A stretch of 12,292 nucleotides of DNA from HGM04593 sp045646965 (GTDB taxonomy: Bacteria; Bacteroidota; Bacteroidia; Bacteroidales; Bacteroidaceae). Under the pieces are notes generated by a model. The model saw nothing but the letters and a program-made list of their open reading frames with translations. It did not search any database and had not been told where the DNA came from. Both the position numbers and the translations under genes were made by a program. Location: positions 1 through 12,292 of the forward strand of contig JAZRLR010000033.1 in the NCBI GenBank assembly GCA_045646965.1. Reading direction: 5' to 3'. Shown here piece by piece: positions 1 through 6,475 of the stretch. Numbering within the stretch: position 1 is the first letter of the stretch; the number at the start of each line of letters is the position of its first letter.

Positions 1-101
1 AACAGGAACTAAAGAGGTATATCCATTACTACAACAATGACAGAATTAAACTGAGACTAAAAGGAAAGAGTCCGGTGCAATACCGAACTCTTTACCAATA
101 A
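1..101 (+). CDS. IS3-family transposase OrfB, C-terminal end (partial)
   Basis: From position 3 a frame reads through 32 codons to a TAA at 99-101. The residues run YIHYYNNDRIKLRLKGKS and then PVQYRT near the end. The Y-I-x-Y-Y-N-x-x-R-x-x-x-x-L-x-G-x-S-P-x-x-Y-R pattern is the hallmark C terminus of the IS3-family DDE transposase (OrfB, rve/integrase-core fold), just after the catalytic glutamate. The catalytic residues are upstream of the window. The protein would cut and join the IS ends. It is cut only by the window edge, and there is no sign of internal damage in the visible part. The family call is firm from this motif; the IS subgroup is not resolved. Confidence 0.85.
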   Translation, partial: QELKRYIHYYNNDRIKLRLKGKSPVQYRTLYQ

Positions 102-117
102 ATTTATCTATTAATCA

Positions 118-141
118 GTCCAACTTTTTGGGGTCAGATCA
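118..141. repeat. probable right terminal inverted repeat of the IS3-family element
   Basis: The sequence GTCCAACTTTTTGGGGTCAG continues to ATCA at 141. Read on the minus strand it starts TGATCTGACCCC and continues AAAAAGTTGGAC. It begins with TG and has the C-rich then A-rich build common to IS3-family ends, and it lies 16 bases after the transposase stop. The matching left repeat is outside the window, so the assignment rests on position and on resemblance to known IS ends. Confidence 0.65.
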
Positions 142-374
142 CAAAACTGCTGCAACCTCTTTTTATTTTACAGGCCCGTAGCAAAAGTAACTTTTAAAAT
201 CTCCGACACCATAAAGTAGCACAGTACAAAGCCGTCGCTTTTTAGGAAACAGGCAAGGACTGCACAAGTTGGCTGCACTTGCTTTATGCAACGCGCGCCT
301 ATGCGCTACCTTTTGCTGCAAGCACAACCTATTAAAGCGAGTTTAATTCCGGAGTCCACTCTCTAAAACAAAGT
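142..374. other. gene-free stretch between the IS end and the nitroreductase terminator
   Basis: I see no credible coding region, tRNA or promoter of the usual Bacteroidetes form here. Short frames on both strands lack family resemblance. There are only weak self-complementary bits, such as AGCAAAAG at 180-187 against CTTTTGCT at 310-317. The DNA could be a former intergenic region or residue of the sequence the IS inserted into. Confidence 0.5.
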
Positions 375-405
375 AAAGCGCCCCCACGTGACGTGAAGAC
401 GCTTT
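375..405 (-). terminator. rho-independent terminator after the nitroreductase gene
   Basis: On the minus strand the RNA can fold AAAGCG/CGCTTT, then UCUUC against GGGGG (two C-G and three U-G pairs), then ACGU against ACGU, giving up to 15 nearly uninterrupted base pairs with a tiny loop. It is followed by ACTTTGTTTT. It begins 23 bases past the nitroreductase stop and points the same way, so it most likely ends the antiporter-riboflavin synthase-nitroreductase transcript. Confidence 0.75.
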
Positions 406-428
406 TATACAAAGACGGGTTGCGTCGT

Positions 429-968
429 TTAATACTTTTCAAAGGAGATGACTTTACCCCACTCTTTTCTAACCTTCTTGCGCTTGGGCTTTGCAGCATA
501 TCCGAGAGCTATGATAAGCATAAGGCGTTTCTTTTCGGGGATGCCTGTGAGTTGTTTTATCTTTTTCTCGTCGAACCAGCCAAGTATGCAACTGCCTATG
601 CCCTCGTCCTCGGCGGCAAGGGTTATGTAGGCCGAAGCGATGCCCAGGTCCATCATTGGAAAATCTTTGTCTTTGATGCCGCAACCCAGCTTCGATGTGA
701 TATTTGTCGATTCGTGGGTGATGAGCACAAGTGCCGACGCATCTTTGACAAATTTATTCATTCCAAGGCTCGATGTAGCTTTGCCCACGGCGGGCAGGAG
801 CTCGCTGTCGGTTATCACGGTGAAGTGCCACGGCTGTCCGTTGCAGGCCGAGGGTGCAAGGCGTCCTGCCTCTAAAATGCGTTCGAGCTTGTCGCGCTCA
901 ATGGTGCGGCCGGGCTCAAACGAGCGGTCGCTTTGTCGCTGGCGGGCAAGTTCCAAGAAATGCTCCAT
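429..968 (-). CDS. small nitroreductase family FMN-dependent oxidoreductase
   Basis: This 179-residue protein belongs to the nitroreductase (NfsB/FRase I-like) fold, which uses bound FMN and NAD(P)H to reduce nitro groups, quinones or related electron acceptors in the cytoplasm. Visible family marks are the N-terminal RQSDRSF (11-17, the usual R-R-S-x-R-x-F FMN phosphate-binding region), SACNGQPWHF (40-49, the S-x-x-N-x-Q-P-W FMN contact), DLGIASAYITLAAEDEGIGS (107-126, the long helix ending in the G-I-G-S segment) and LIIALGYA (151-158). The lysine/arginine-rich tail (160-168) is typical of short Bacteroidales members. The length fits the short subfamily of about 170-190 residues. It starts 6 bases after riboflavin synthase, so the two are almost certainly one transcript. 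The natural substrate cannot be told from sequence. In anaerobes such enzymes often matter for metronidazole activation, but that is family knowledge and not seen here. Confidence 0.9.
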   Translation of the reverse strand: MEHFLELARQRQSDRSFEPGRTIERDKLERILEAGRLAPSACNGQPWHFTVITDSELLPAVGKATSSLGMNKFVKDASALVLITHESTNITSKLGCGIKDKDFPMMDLGIASAYITLAAEDEGIGSCILGWFDEKKIKQLTGIPEKKRLMLIIALGYAAKPKRKKVRKEWGKVISFEKY

Positions 969-974
969 ACGAGG

Positions 975-1574
975 TTACTTTTGTATCATACGGGCAATGT
1001 ACTTGCCTATGATGTCGAACTCTATATTTACCTTTGTGCCCACTTTTATTGTGTGGAAATTGGTGTGCTCATAGGTGTAAGGGATGATTGCCACCTTGAA
1101 GCTGTTGTCGGTGGGCTCGCACACGGTGAGACTCACTCCGTTTACTGTAACAGAGCCTTTGTCCACGGTGAGATAACCCTTTGCGGCCATCTCCTCATCG
1201 CGTTTGTAACGGAATGTGTAGTACCAGCTGCCGTCGGCATCTTTAACGTCGGTGCACTCGGCTGTCTCATCGACGTGGCCCTGCACGATGTGTCCGTCGA
1301 GGCGGCCGTTCATCATCATACTGCGCTCCACGTTCACCTTGTCGCCCACTTCGAGCAGGCCGATATTTGAGCGCTCGAGAGTCTCGTGCATAGCCGTAAC
1401 GGTGTACTCGTTGCCTGTGATATTTACCACGGTGAGACATACACCGTTGTGTGAAACGCTTTGGTCTATCTTGAGCTCGTTTACAAATGAGCAGGTAAGT
1501 GTAAGGTGCAGATTGCCCTGCTCGCGTACCAATCGTGTCACCGTTGCAAATTCTTCAACTATTCCTGAAAACAT
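975..1574 (-). CDS. ribE: riboflavin synthase alpha chain
   Basis: The product joins two 6,7-dimethyl-8-ribityllumazine molecules into riboflavin plus a pyrimidinedione, the last step of riboflavin synthesis, in the cytoplasm as a homotrimer. The 199-residue sequence is two tandem lumazine-binding beta-barrels of about 97 residues each. The first starts with MFSGIVEE and carries SVSHNGVCLTV (39-49). The second starts near RLDGHIVQGHVD (91-102) and carries GSVTVNGVSLTV (140-151). The duplicated S-V-x-x-N-G-V-x-L-T-V motif is diagnostic. Length and the start at the conserved M-F-S/T-G are as expected. It is preceded by its own promoter-like sequence in the gap after the antiporter gene and is followed closely by the nitroreductase. 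No FMN riboswitch fits in the 61-base upstream gap. Other riboflavin genes are not in the window. Some databases call this gene ribC. Confidence 0.96.
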   Translation of the reverse strand: MFSGIVEEFATVTRLVREQGNLHLTLTCSFVNELKIDQSVSHNGVCLTVVNITGNEYTVTAMHETLERSNIGLLEVGDKVNVERSMMMNGRLDGHIVQGHVDETAECTDVKDADGSWYYTFRYKRDEEMAAKGYLTVDKGSVTVNGVSLTVCEPTDNSFKVAIIPYTYEHTNFHTIKVGTKVNIEFDIIGKYIARMIQK

Positions 1575-1598
1575 ATCTTTATCTTTATATTTTGTCTG

Positions 1599-1629
1599 CG
1601 AATATAGCTATTTTTTTTCAACTGCCAAA
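1599..1629 (-). promoter_or_regulatory. candidate promoter for riboflavin synthase and nitroreductase
   Basis: On the minus strand TTTG (1629-1626) is followed after 19 bases by TATATTCG (1606-1599). This matches the Bacteroidetes -33 TTTG and a TAnnTTCG variant of the -7 box at the expected spacing. The riboflavin synthase ATG is 24 bases beyond the -7 box. It would let the flavin pair be expressed independently of the antiporter upstream. Confidence 0.55.
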
Positions 1630-1635
1630 GAGGGC

Positions 1636-2931
1636 TCAATTCTTGCACTTGGGGAAACGTAAAAGGATAGAAAGTAGCACTATCGCGCCGATGAACATAG
1701 GATAGTAGAGCCCCGGGATTATGGCAATGGGCGAGACAGCCGCAAGGCCCGACGCCATAAGCAACTGTGCGCCGTAAGGGATGACGCCCTGCACAAAGCA
1801 CGACGTGGTGTCCATAAGGCTGGCCACACGGCGCGGCGCAAGGTCGAACTCCTTTGATATTTTGCTTGCAATACCTCCCGTGGAAAGTATGGCGATGGTG
1901 TTATTTGCCGTGCAGAGGTTCGAGAGTGCGGTGAGCAGCATAATAGAAAATTCCGCGGCGCGTTGCGAACGTATGCGGTAGGTAATTATGCGTATGATAT
2001 AATCCATACCTCCGCTCACAGTGAGCATCTCGAGCAGGCCTCCTGCAAGCAGCGTTACAATAATCAGGTCGCCCATAGATGTCACACCTGCACCCATCGA
2101 AGAGAAGATTCCCACTACATCGAGAGCACCTGTACACAAGCCTATGACAGCCGATGCAACGATTCCAAGCGAGAGCACCATCATAACACTTATACCCGAG
2201 AGGGCCGTCACAATAACCAATATATAAGGTAACACTTTTATGACGTCGGCGGGCGCTACAGCCTGCTGCTGCGAAGCTCCTGTTTCGATACCCGAGAAGA
2301 AATATATGCACATTGTGGCTATGGCTGCGGGAAGCACAAGCAGGAAATTTGTGCGGAACTTATCACGCATAGAACAGCCCTGTGTCTGCGTGGCGGCAAT
2401 CGTGGTATCGGAAATAAATGAGAGGTTATCGCCAAAGAACGCACCGCCCACTACCGTAGCCACAAGCCACGCCGTGTCATAGCCTATCTGTGTGGCGAGA
2501 GTGGTTGCTATGGGCGTGAGTGCCACAATAGTACCTACCGACGTTCCTACGGCTATTGAAATGAAACAGGCGGCAATGAAGATGCCCAGGGGGAGAAAAT
2601 TCTCGGGTATGAGATGCAACGTGAAGGCCACAGTGGCGTCTACCGCTCCCGTGGCTTTTGCCAGCGAAGCAAAGGCTCCTGCGAGGATAAAAATCCACAC
2701 CATAAGCATTATGCGGGAGTTTGCCGCACCCCTCGAAAAGGCTTCTATGCGTTCCTCAAGAGTGTTGCCGCGTGAAATAATTATCGAGTAGGCCGAAGCT
2801 ACAAGAAATGCCGCACTGATGGGAATTTTGTAAAAATCTCCCGCAAGCACAGAACCTGCGAGGTAGATTGTGAGCATCACTATAATAGGCGATACTGCCA
2901 GAAGGGCTTTGCCCAATGTTTTTACTCTCAT
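1636..2931 (-). CDS. nhaC: NhaC-family Na+/H+ antiporter
   Basis: This is a 431-residue very hydrophobic inner-membrane protein with about 10-12 predicted membrane spans. The strongest family mark is GGAFFGDNLSFISDTTIAA (162-180), continuing into TQTQGCSMRDKFRTN, characteristic of NhaC antiporters (F-x-G-D-x-x-S-x-x-S-D-T-T). A second polar break in the C-terminal half, TANNTIAIL (341-349) with VQGVIPYGAQLL (380-391), fits the internal inverted repeat of the ion-transporter superfamily. Members exchange external protons for internal Na+ (sometimes malate/lactate coupled in relatives) and serve pH and sodium homeostasis. It is the first gene of the leftward group, 61 bases before riboflavin synthase, with no terminator visible between them, so some readthrough is likely. 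The ion specificity is inferred from the family; a substrate/Na+ exchanger is possible. Confidence 0.88.
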   Translation of the reverse strand: MRVKTLGKALLAVSPIIVMLTIYLAGSVLAGDFYKIPISAAFLVASAYSIIISRGNTLEERIEAFSRGAANSRIMLMVWIFILAGAFASLAKATGAVDATVAFTLHLIPENFLPLGIFIAACFISIAVGTSVGTIVALTPIATTLATQIGYDTAWLVATVVGGAFFGDNLSFISDTTIAATQTQGCSMRDKFRTNFLLVLPAAIATMCIYFFSGIETGASQQQAVAPADVIKVLPYILVIVTALSGISVMMVLSLGIVASAVIGLCTGALDVVGIFSSMGAGVTSMGDLIIVTLLAGGLLEMLTVSGGMDYIIRIITYRIRSQRAAEFSIMLLTALSNLCTANNTIAILSTGGIASKISKEFDLAPRRVASLMDTTSCFVQGVIPYGAQLLMASGLAAVSPIAIIPGLYYPMFIGAIVLLSILLRFPKCKN

Positions 2932-2949
2932 TCTTTTAATAAATTTTTG

Positions 2950-2981
2950 CGAAGATAGTTATAAATTCACAAAAACGCAAT
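2950..2981 (-). promoter_or_regulatory. candidate promoter for the antiporter gene
   Basis: On the minus strand ATTG (2981-2978) is followed after 20 bases by TATCTTCG (2957-2950), the same TAnnTTCG form as the box before riboflavin synthase. It would give a very short leader before the ATG at 2931. The -33 half is a weak match, so this is tentative. Confidence 0.4.
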
Positions 2982-3079
2982 CGGTTTGAGCGGTGATTAC
3001 CCGCTTTAGTGATGCACGAGCAGCTTTTTTACTCGTTTAAAAAGCCTTTTCGTTTATATATTCTGCAAATTTGAATATT

Positions 3080-3113
3080 TTTGCTGCACGGCAATTAATC
3101 TTTTGTAAATTTG
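3080..3113 (+). promoter_or_regulatory. candidate promoter for the efflux operon
   Basis: TTTG (3080-3083) is followed after 22 bases by TAAATTTG (3106-3113), an exact TAnnTTTG box. The start codon chosen for the TolC-like gene is 35 bases beyond. A second AAATTTG lies 40 bases upstream (3067-3073) and may be chance in this AT-rich stretch. No regulator gene is adjacent. Confidence 0.5.
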
Positions 3114-3148
3114 CTGTGTCTATAATTAAAAATCTTAAACGTAGAATA

Positions 3149-4510
3149 ATGTACAGAAAAGGAATTTTATTATCTCTCCTCGCCTTCCCTATGGCCGCTT
3201 TTGCGCAGTTGTCGCAGCAGTGGAGCCTGAAGGATTGCATAGAGTATTCTATGGAGCATAACATACAGCTCAAAATGGAAAAAATATCGTTGGAGGAGAG
3301 TGAAATTGGCGTGAAGAGCGCAAAGGCAGCACTCTTTCCCTCGCTATCGTTGAGCACAAGCCAGAACGGGCGATATCAGCCCTATTTCGAAGATGGTGGA
3401 AACTCGTTTGTAACCTCCGACGGCTCGGGCGGCAGCCGTGTGAGCTCGTCGCGTGAGCATTTCAGTTACTCGGGCAGCTATGGAATAAACGCAGGAGTAA
3501 CCCTCTACAACGGAGGTAAGAATGTAAATAACATTAAACAGCAGAAGATTTCGCGCGACATTGCGCGCCTGTCGGTGAGCGAGCGCGAGAACGCCCTCAA
3601 GGAGCAGATTGCAAAGCTCTTTGTGCAGATACTCTACTCGGCCGATGCCATTGAGGTGAGCAGGGCAACCCTTGAGGCTGCGCGCGAGAGCTTCAAACAG
3701 GGCGAAGAGAAATATGCCGTGGGCAAGATTTCGCGCAGCGAGGTTGTGCAGCTCGAGGCGCAGATGAAGAACGCCGATTATCAGCTGGTGAATGCCGAGG
3801 CTATGGCTGCGCAATACAAGTTGCAATTGAAACAGTTGCTCGAGATTACCAACGAGGGCGACATCGTAATATCTGTACCCGAGACATCGGACAACCTGGC
3901 TCTCACACCTCTCGCCTCTGTGTCGGAGGTATATAACACAGCCCTTCTCACACGTCCCGAAATTGAGAGCAGCAGTCTCACTTCGGAATCGTCGGACATT
4001 GCAGTGAAAATGGCAAAGGCGGGGTACAGCCCCACTCTTTCGTTGAACGCTGGCGCGGGCACAAGTAACAGCGATAACAGCGGCAACAGCTTCGGGCATC
4101 AGCTCAAGTATAACCTCAACTGCTCTATGGGAGTGACGCTGTCGGTGCCTCTTTATGACAACCGTACTACAAAAAGCAATGTGCAGAAAGCGAAGCTGCA
4201 GGCCTCGTCGAGCCGTCTGCAGGAGCAGAGTGCACGCAAAGAACTTTACGCAACCGTAGAAAGCCTGTGGCAGGATGCAAACAGTGCACAGAAGAAATTC
4301 ATTGCCGCAAAAAGCAATGTGCAGAGTGCGCTGGAGAGCTACAACCTGGTGAGCGAGCAGTTTGCCGTGGGACTGAAGAATGCGACAGAGCTGCTCACAG
4401 AGCGCAGCGCACTGCTCAACGCACAGCAGGAGCTTCTGCAGTCGAAATATACCGCAATATTAAACGTGCAGTTGCTCAAATTCTATATGGGAGAGGATAT
4501 TCTGTTTTAG
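3149..4510 (+). CDS. TolC-family outer-membrane efflux protein
   Basis: The product is the outer-membrane channel of a tripartite exporter. The start at 3149 gives a 453-residue precursor with a clear signal peptide: MYRK, a hydrophobic stretch, then AFA before Gln20 as the likely cleavage site. An upstream in-frame ATG at 3071 would bury this signal behind 26 basic and mixed residues and lies before the predicted transcription start, so I reject it. The mature part opens with WSLKDCIEYSMEHNIQL, the usual first helix of the outer-membrane efflux protein domain. It has two repeats of long alpha-helical, alanine/glutamate/glutamine-rich segments (about residues 40-240 and 260-450). The end, LKNATELLTERSALLNAQQE, resembles other TolC C-terminal coiled coils. 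Length is normal. It is first in a four-gene operon with adaptor, ATPase and permease, 21 bases before the adaptor, so the channel has dedicated partners. Confidence 0.92.
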   Translation: MYRKGILLSLLAFPMAAFAQLSQQWSLKDCIEYSMEHNIQLKMEKISLEESEIGVKSAKAALFPSLSLSTSQNGRYQPYFEDGGNSFVTSDGSGGSRVSSSREHFSYSGSYGINAGVTLYNGGKNVNNIKQQKISRDIARLSVSERENALKEQIAKLFVQILYSADAIEVSRATLEAARESFKQGEEKYAVGKISRSEVVQLEAQMKNADYQLVNAEAMAAQYKLQLKQLLEITNEGDIVISVPETSDNLALTPLASVSEVYNTALLTRPEIESSSLTSESSDIAVKMAKAGYSPTLSLNAGAGTSNSDNSGNSFGHQLKYNLNCSMGVTLSVPLYDNRTTKSNVQKAKLQASSSRLQEQSARKELYATVESLWQDANSAQKKFIAAKSNVQSALESYNLVSEQFAVGLKNATELLTERSALLNAQQELLQSKYTAILNVQLLKFYMGEDILF

Positions 4511-4531
4511 AAACAAATAAATATAAGAGAT

Positions 4532-5701
4532 ATGAAATACAGAACAAAAAGAAGAGTTATGTGGCTTGCAATCATCGCTCTTGCGGTGGCGGCTACAATA
4601 TGGATGCTTGGCGGCAAGAATCAGAAGCTGCCCATAAAAATAAGCTACACAAAGATTGAAAAGAAAGATATCTGCAGCGGTGTGACAGCGACGGGCACCA
4701 TAGAGCCTGTGACAAAAGTAGAGGTGGGAACACAGGTGTCGGGTATCATCAGTAAAGTATATGTCGATTATAACAGCATAGTGAAAAAAAGCGATGTAAT
4801 TGCCGAACTCGACCGCACAAATCTCATCAGCGAGCTCTCGAGCAGCGAAAATAATATGCGCAGCGCACAGGTAGAGTTCGAGTATCAGAAAAAGAACCTT
4901 GACCGCATAACAAAGCTCTATGAGAAGGGGCTTATAAGCGCCGACGACTTCGACACTGCCGACCTTGCTTATCAAAAGGCGAAGAACAGTTACGAAACCG
5001 CAAAATTCAGTGTGCAGAAGGCGCGCACCAACTTGGGATATGCCACAATTACATCGCCCATAAACGGTGTGGTATTGAGCAAATCCATCGAGGAGGGACA
5101 GACCGTGGCAGCGTCCTATAACACCCCTACTCTCTTTACCATAGCAGCCGACCTCACCGATATGCGTCTCATTGCAAACGTGGACGAGGCTGACATAGGC
5201 AACGTGCAGGTGGGACAGAACTGCGAGTACACCGTAGATGCCTTCCCCAACGACCTTTTCCGCGGAACGGTGACACAGGTGCGTCAGGAGCCCGCCACAA
5301 CAAGCAACGTCGTAACCTACGAGGTGGTGATTTCGGCACCCAATCCCGAGCTCAAGCTCAAGCCCGGGCTCACGGCAAACGTCACCATCTACACCTATGA
5401 AAACAGAGGTGTCACAGGTGTGAGCAATAAAGCACTGCGCTTCACTCCCAACGCCACTCTGCTTGGCGAGGAGTATGCAATAAAGGACTGCGAGGGCAAG
5501 GCAAAGCTGTGGACTCTCGAGGGTAAGACCTTTGTGGCACACAGCGTGGAGGCGGCCGGCACAAACGGCTCGCTCACAGAGATAAGTTCTGCACTCCCCC
5601 TCGGCACCGAGGTTGTGAGCGAGGTGAGCGTTGCAATGAAAAGCACTCCGGGTGCAGGCGTGGAGCGCAGCCCCTTTGCCCCAGGCCCCAGAAAAAAATA
5701 A
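4532..5701 (+). CDS. macA: MacA-like periplasmic adaptor (membrane fusion protein)
   Basis: This 389-residue protein is the periplasmic adaptor linking the inner-membrane MacB-type transporter to the TolC channel. A basic start (KYRTKRR) and one hydrophobic span (about 9-27) anchor it in the inner membrane. Next come the first lipoyl half with ATGTIEPVTKVEVGTQVSG (53-71), an alpha-helical hairpin rich in K/E/Q (about 95-170), and the second lipoyl half, ATITSPINGVVL (171-182). The beta-barrel follows, ending in VVTYEVVISAPNPELKLKPG (260-279), a segment very typical of HlyD/MacA adaptors, and then a membrane-proximal domain. The tail ends in a proline/arginine/lysine-rich stretch (RSPFAPGPRKK), common in Bacteroidales homologues. 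It sits between the TolC-like gene and the ATPase gene, 12 bases before the latter. Substrate is unknown; macrolides, peptides or lipids are exported by relatives. Confidence 0.9.
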   Translation: MKYRTKRRVMWLAIIALAVAATIWMLGGKNQKLPIKISYTKIEKKDICSGVTATGTIEPVTKVEVGTQVSGIISKVYVDYNSIVKKSDVIAELDRTNLISELSSSENNMRSAQVEFEYQKKNLDRITKLYEKGLISADDFDTADLAYQKAKNSYETAKFSVQKARTNLGYATITSPINGVVLSKSIEEGQTVAASYNTPTLFTIAADLTDMRLIANVDEADIGNVQVGQNCEYTVDAFPNDLFRGTVTQVRQEPATTSNVVTYEVVISAPNPELKLKPGLTANVTIYTYENRGVTGVSNKALRFTPNATLLGEEYAIKDCEGKAKLWTLEGKTFVAHSVEAAGTNGSLTEISSALPLGTEVVSEVSVAMKSTPGAGVERSPFAPGPRKK

Positions 5702-5713
5702 CAGTGAAAGGCT

Positions 5714-6460
5714 ATGAGTAAACCTATTATACAACTCGAAAATGTAAAGAGGGAATTTGTCGTGGGCGACGAGACCGTGCGTGCTCTGCGAGGGGTGAGC
5801 TTCACCATCGCCGAGAATGAGTTTGTGACCATTATGGGAACCTCGGGCTCGGGTAAGTCTACCCTGCTCAACATCCTCGGTTGCCTGGACACCCCCACAA
5901 GCGGAGAGTACAAACTCGACGGTACTCCTGTGCGCAAGATGAGCAAGAATCAGCGTGCGGGAATGCGTATGCGCAAGATTGGTTTTGTGTTTCAGAACTA
6001 CAACCTGCTGGCAAAGACCACGGCTGTGGAAAATGTGGAGCTCCCGCTGATGTATAACCCAAAGATAAATGCGCAGGAACGCCGTCGTCGTGCCATTGAG
6101 GCTCTCGAAGCGGTGGGACTTGGCGACCGCCTTATGCACAAGAGTAACCAGATGAGCGGTGGACAGATGCAGCGTGTGGCCATTGCAAGAGCTCTTGTAA
6201 ACAACCCCGCGGTTATTCTTGCCGACGAGGCTACGGGTAACCTCGACACACGCACCTCTTTTGAGATTCTCACACTCTTTCAGCGACTTCACGCCGAGGG
6301 ACGCACAATTATCTTTGTGACACACAACCCCGAGATTGCGCAATATAGCAGCCGTAATATAGTGCTGAAAGACGGACGCATAAAAGAGGATACCGTGAAC
6401 GAGAATATTTTGTCGGCGGCAGAGACTCTTGCTTCGTTGCCCGTTTCCAATGACGATTAA
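5714..6460 (+). CDS. MacB/LolD-type ABC transporter ATP-binding protein
   Basis: This 248-residue cytoplasmic ATPase powers the adjacent permease. All nucleotide-binding elements are present: Walker A GTSGSGKS (42-49), Q-loop Gln94 in VFQNYNLL, signature MSGGQMQRVAIARAL (147-161), Walker B VILADE (167-172) followed by ATGNLD, and the switch His204 in IIFVTHNPE. The L-D-x-P-T-S-G-E-Y region and the ATGNLD D-loop place it in the MacB/LolD/FtsE group, which drives conformational work from the cytoplasm and does not import solutes. In E. coli MacB the ATPase and membrane domain are fused; here they are separate genes 15 bases apart, a common Bacteroidetes arrangement. It runs about 20 residues past the usual domain end with a tail that has no recognisable motif. 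Confidence 0.95.
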   Translation: MSKPIIQLENVKREFVVGDETVRALRGVSFTIAENEFVTIMGTSGSGKSTLLNILGCLDTPTSGEYKLDGTPVRKMSKNQRAGMRMRKIGFVFQNYNLLAKTTAVENVELPLMYNPKINAQERRRRAIEALEAVGLGDRLMHKSNQMSGGQMQRVAIARALVNNPAVILADEATGNLDTRTSFEILTLFQRLHAEGRTIIFVTHNPEIAQYSSRNIVLKDGRIKEDTVNENILSAAETLASLPVSNDD

Positions 6461-6475
6461 ATGCAGTAAAGGAGT

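Larger units (their letters stand above)
1..141 (+). mobile_element. right end of an IS3-family insertion sequence (partial)
   Basis: The left edge of the window contains the tail of a transposase reading frame followed after 16 bases by a sequence that looks like an IS terminal inverted repeat ending in CA. Transposase stop, short spacer and terminal repeat is the normal right-end layout of IS3-family elements. The rest of the element, including its left inverted repeat, lies outside the window, so neither completeness nor the target-site duplication can be judged. Confidence 0.75.

Noticed and set aside
240..330. A possible structured RNA or tRNA in the gene-free stretch near the left end
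   Set aside because: Only short stems of about five bases can be made, with no cloverleaf, T-loop or conserved RNA motif.
393..875. A 160-codon plus-strand frame over the nitroreductase
   Set aside because: It starts inside the minus-strand terminator and is antisense to a gene with clear FMN-binding motifs.
1575..1635. A possible FMN riboswitch before riboflavin synthase
   Set aside because: The gap is only 61 bases, much shorter than an FMN aptamer, and lacks its conserved helices.
3071..3148. An upstream ATG that would extend the TolC-like protein by 26 residues
   Set aside because: The signal peptide begins at the ATG at 3149, and the upstream ATG lies before the predicted transcription start.
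3344..4099. A 251-codon antisense frame over the TolC-like gene
   Set aside because: It is a shadow of a well-supported gene with no domain, promoter or conserved start of its own.
4460..6343. A 627-codon open frame antisense to the adaptor and ATPase genes
   Set aside because: It mirrors two clear genes with full family motifs. Its translation is rich in Cys, His and Leu with no recognisable domain, and the codon bias of the sense strand explains the lack of stops.
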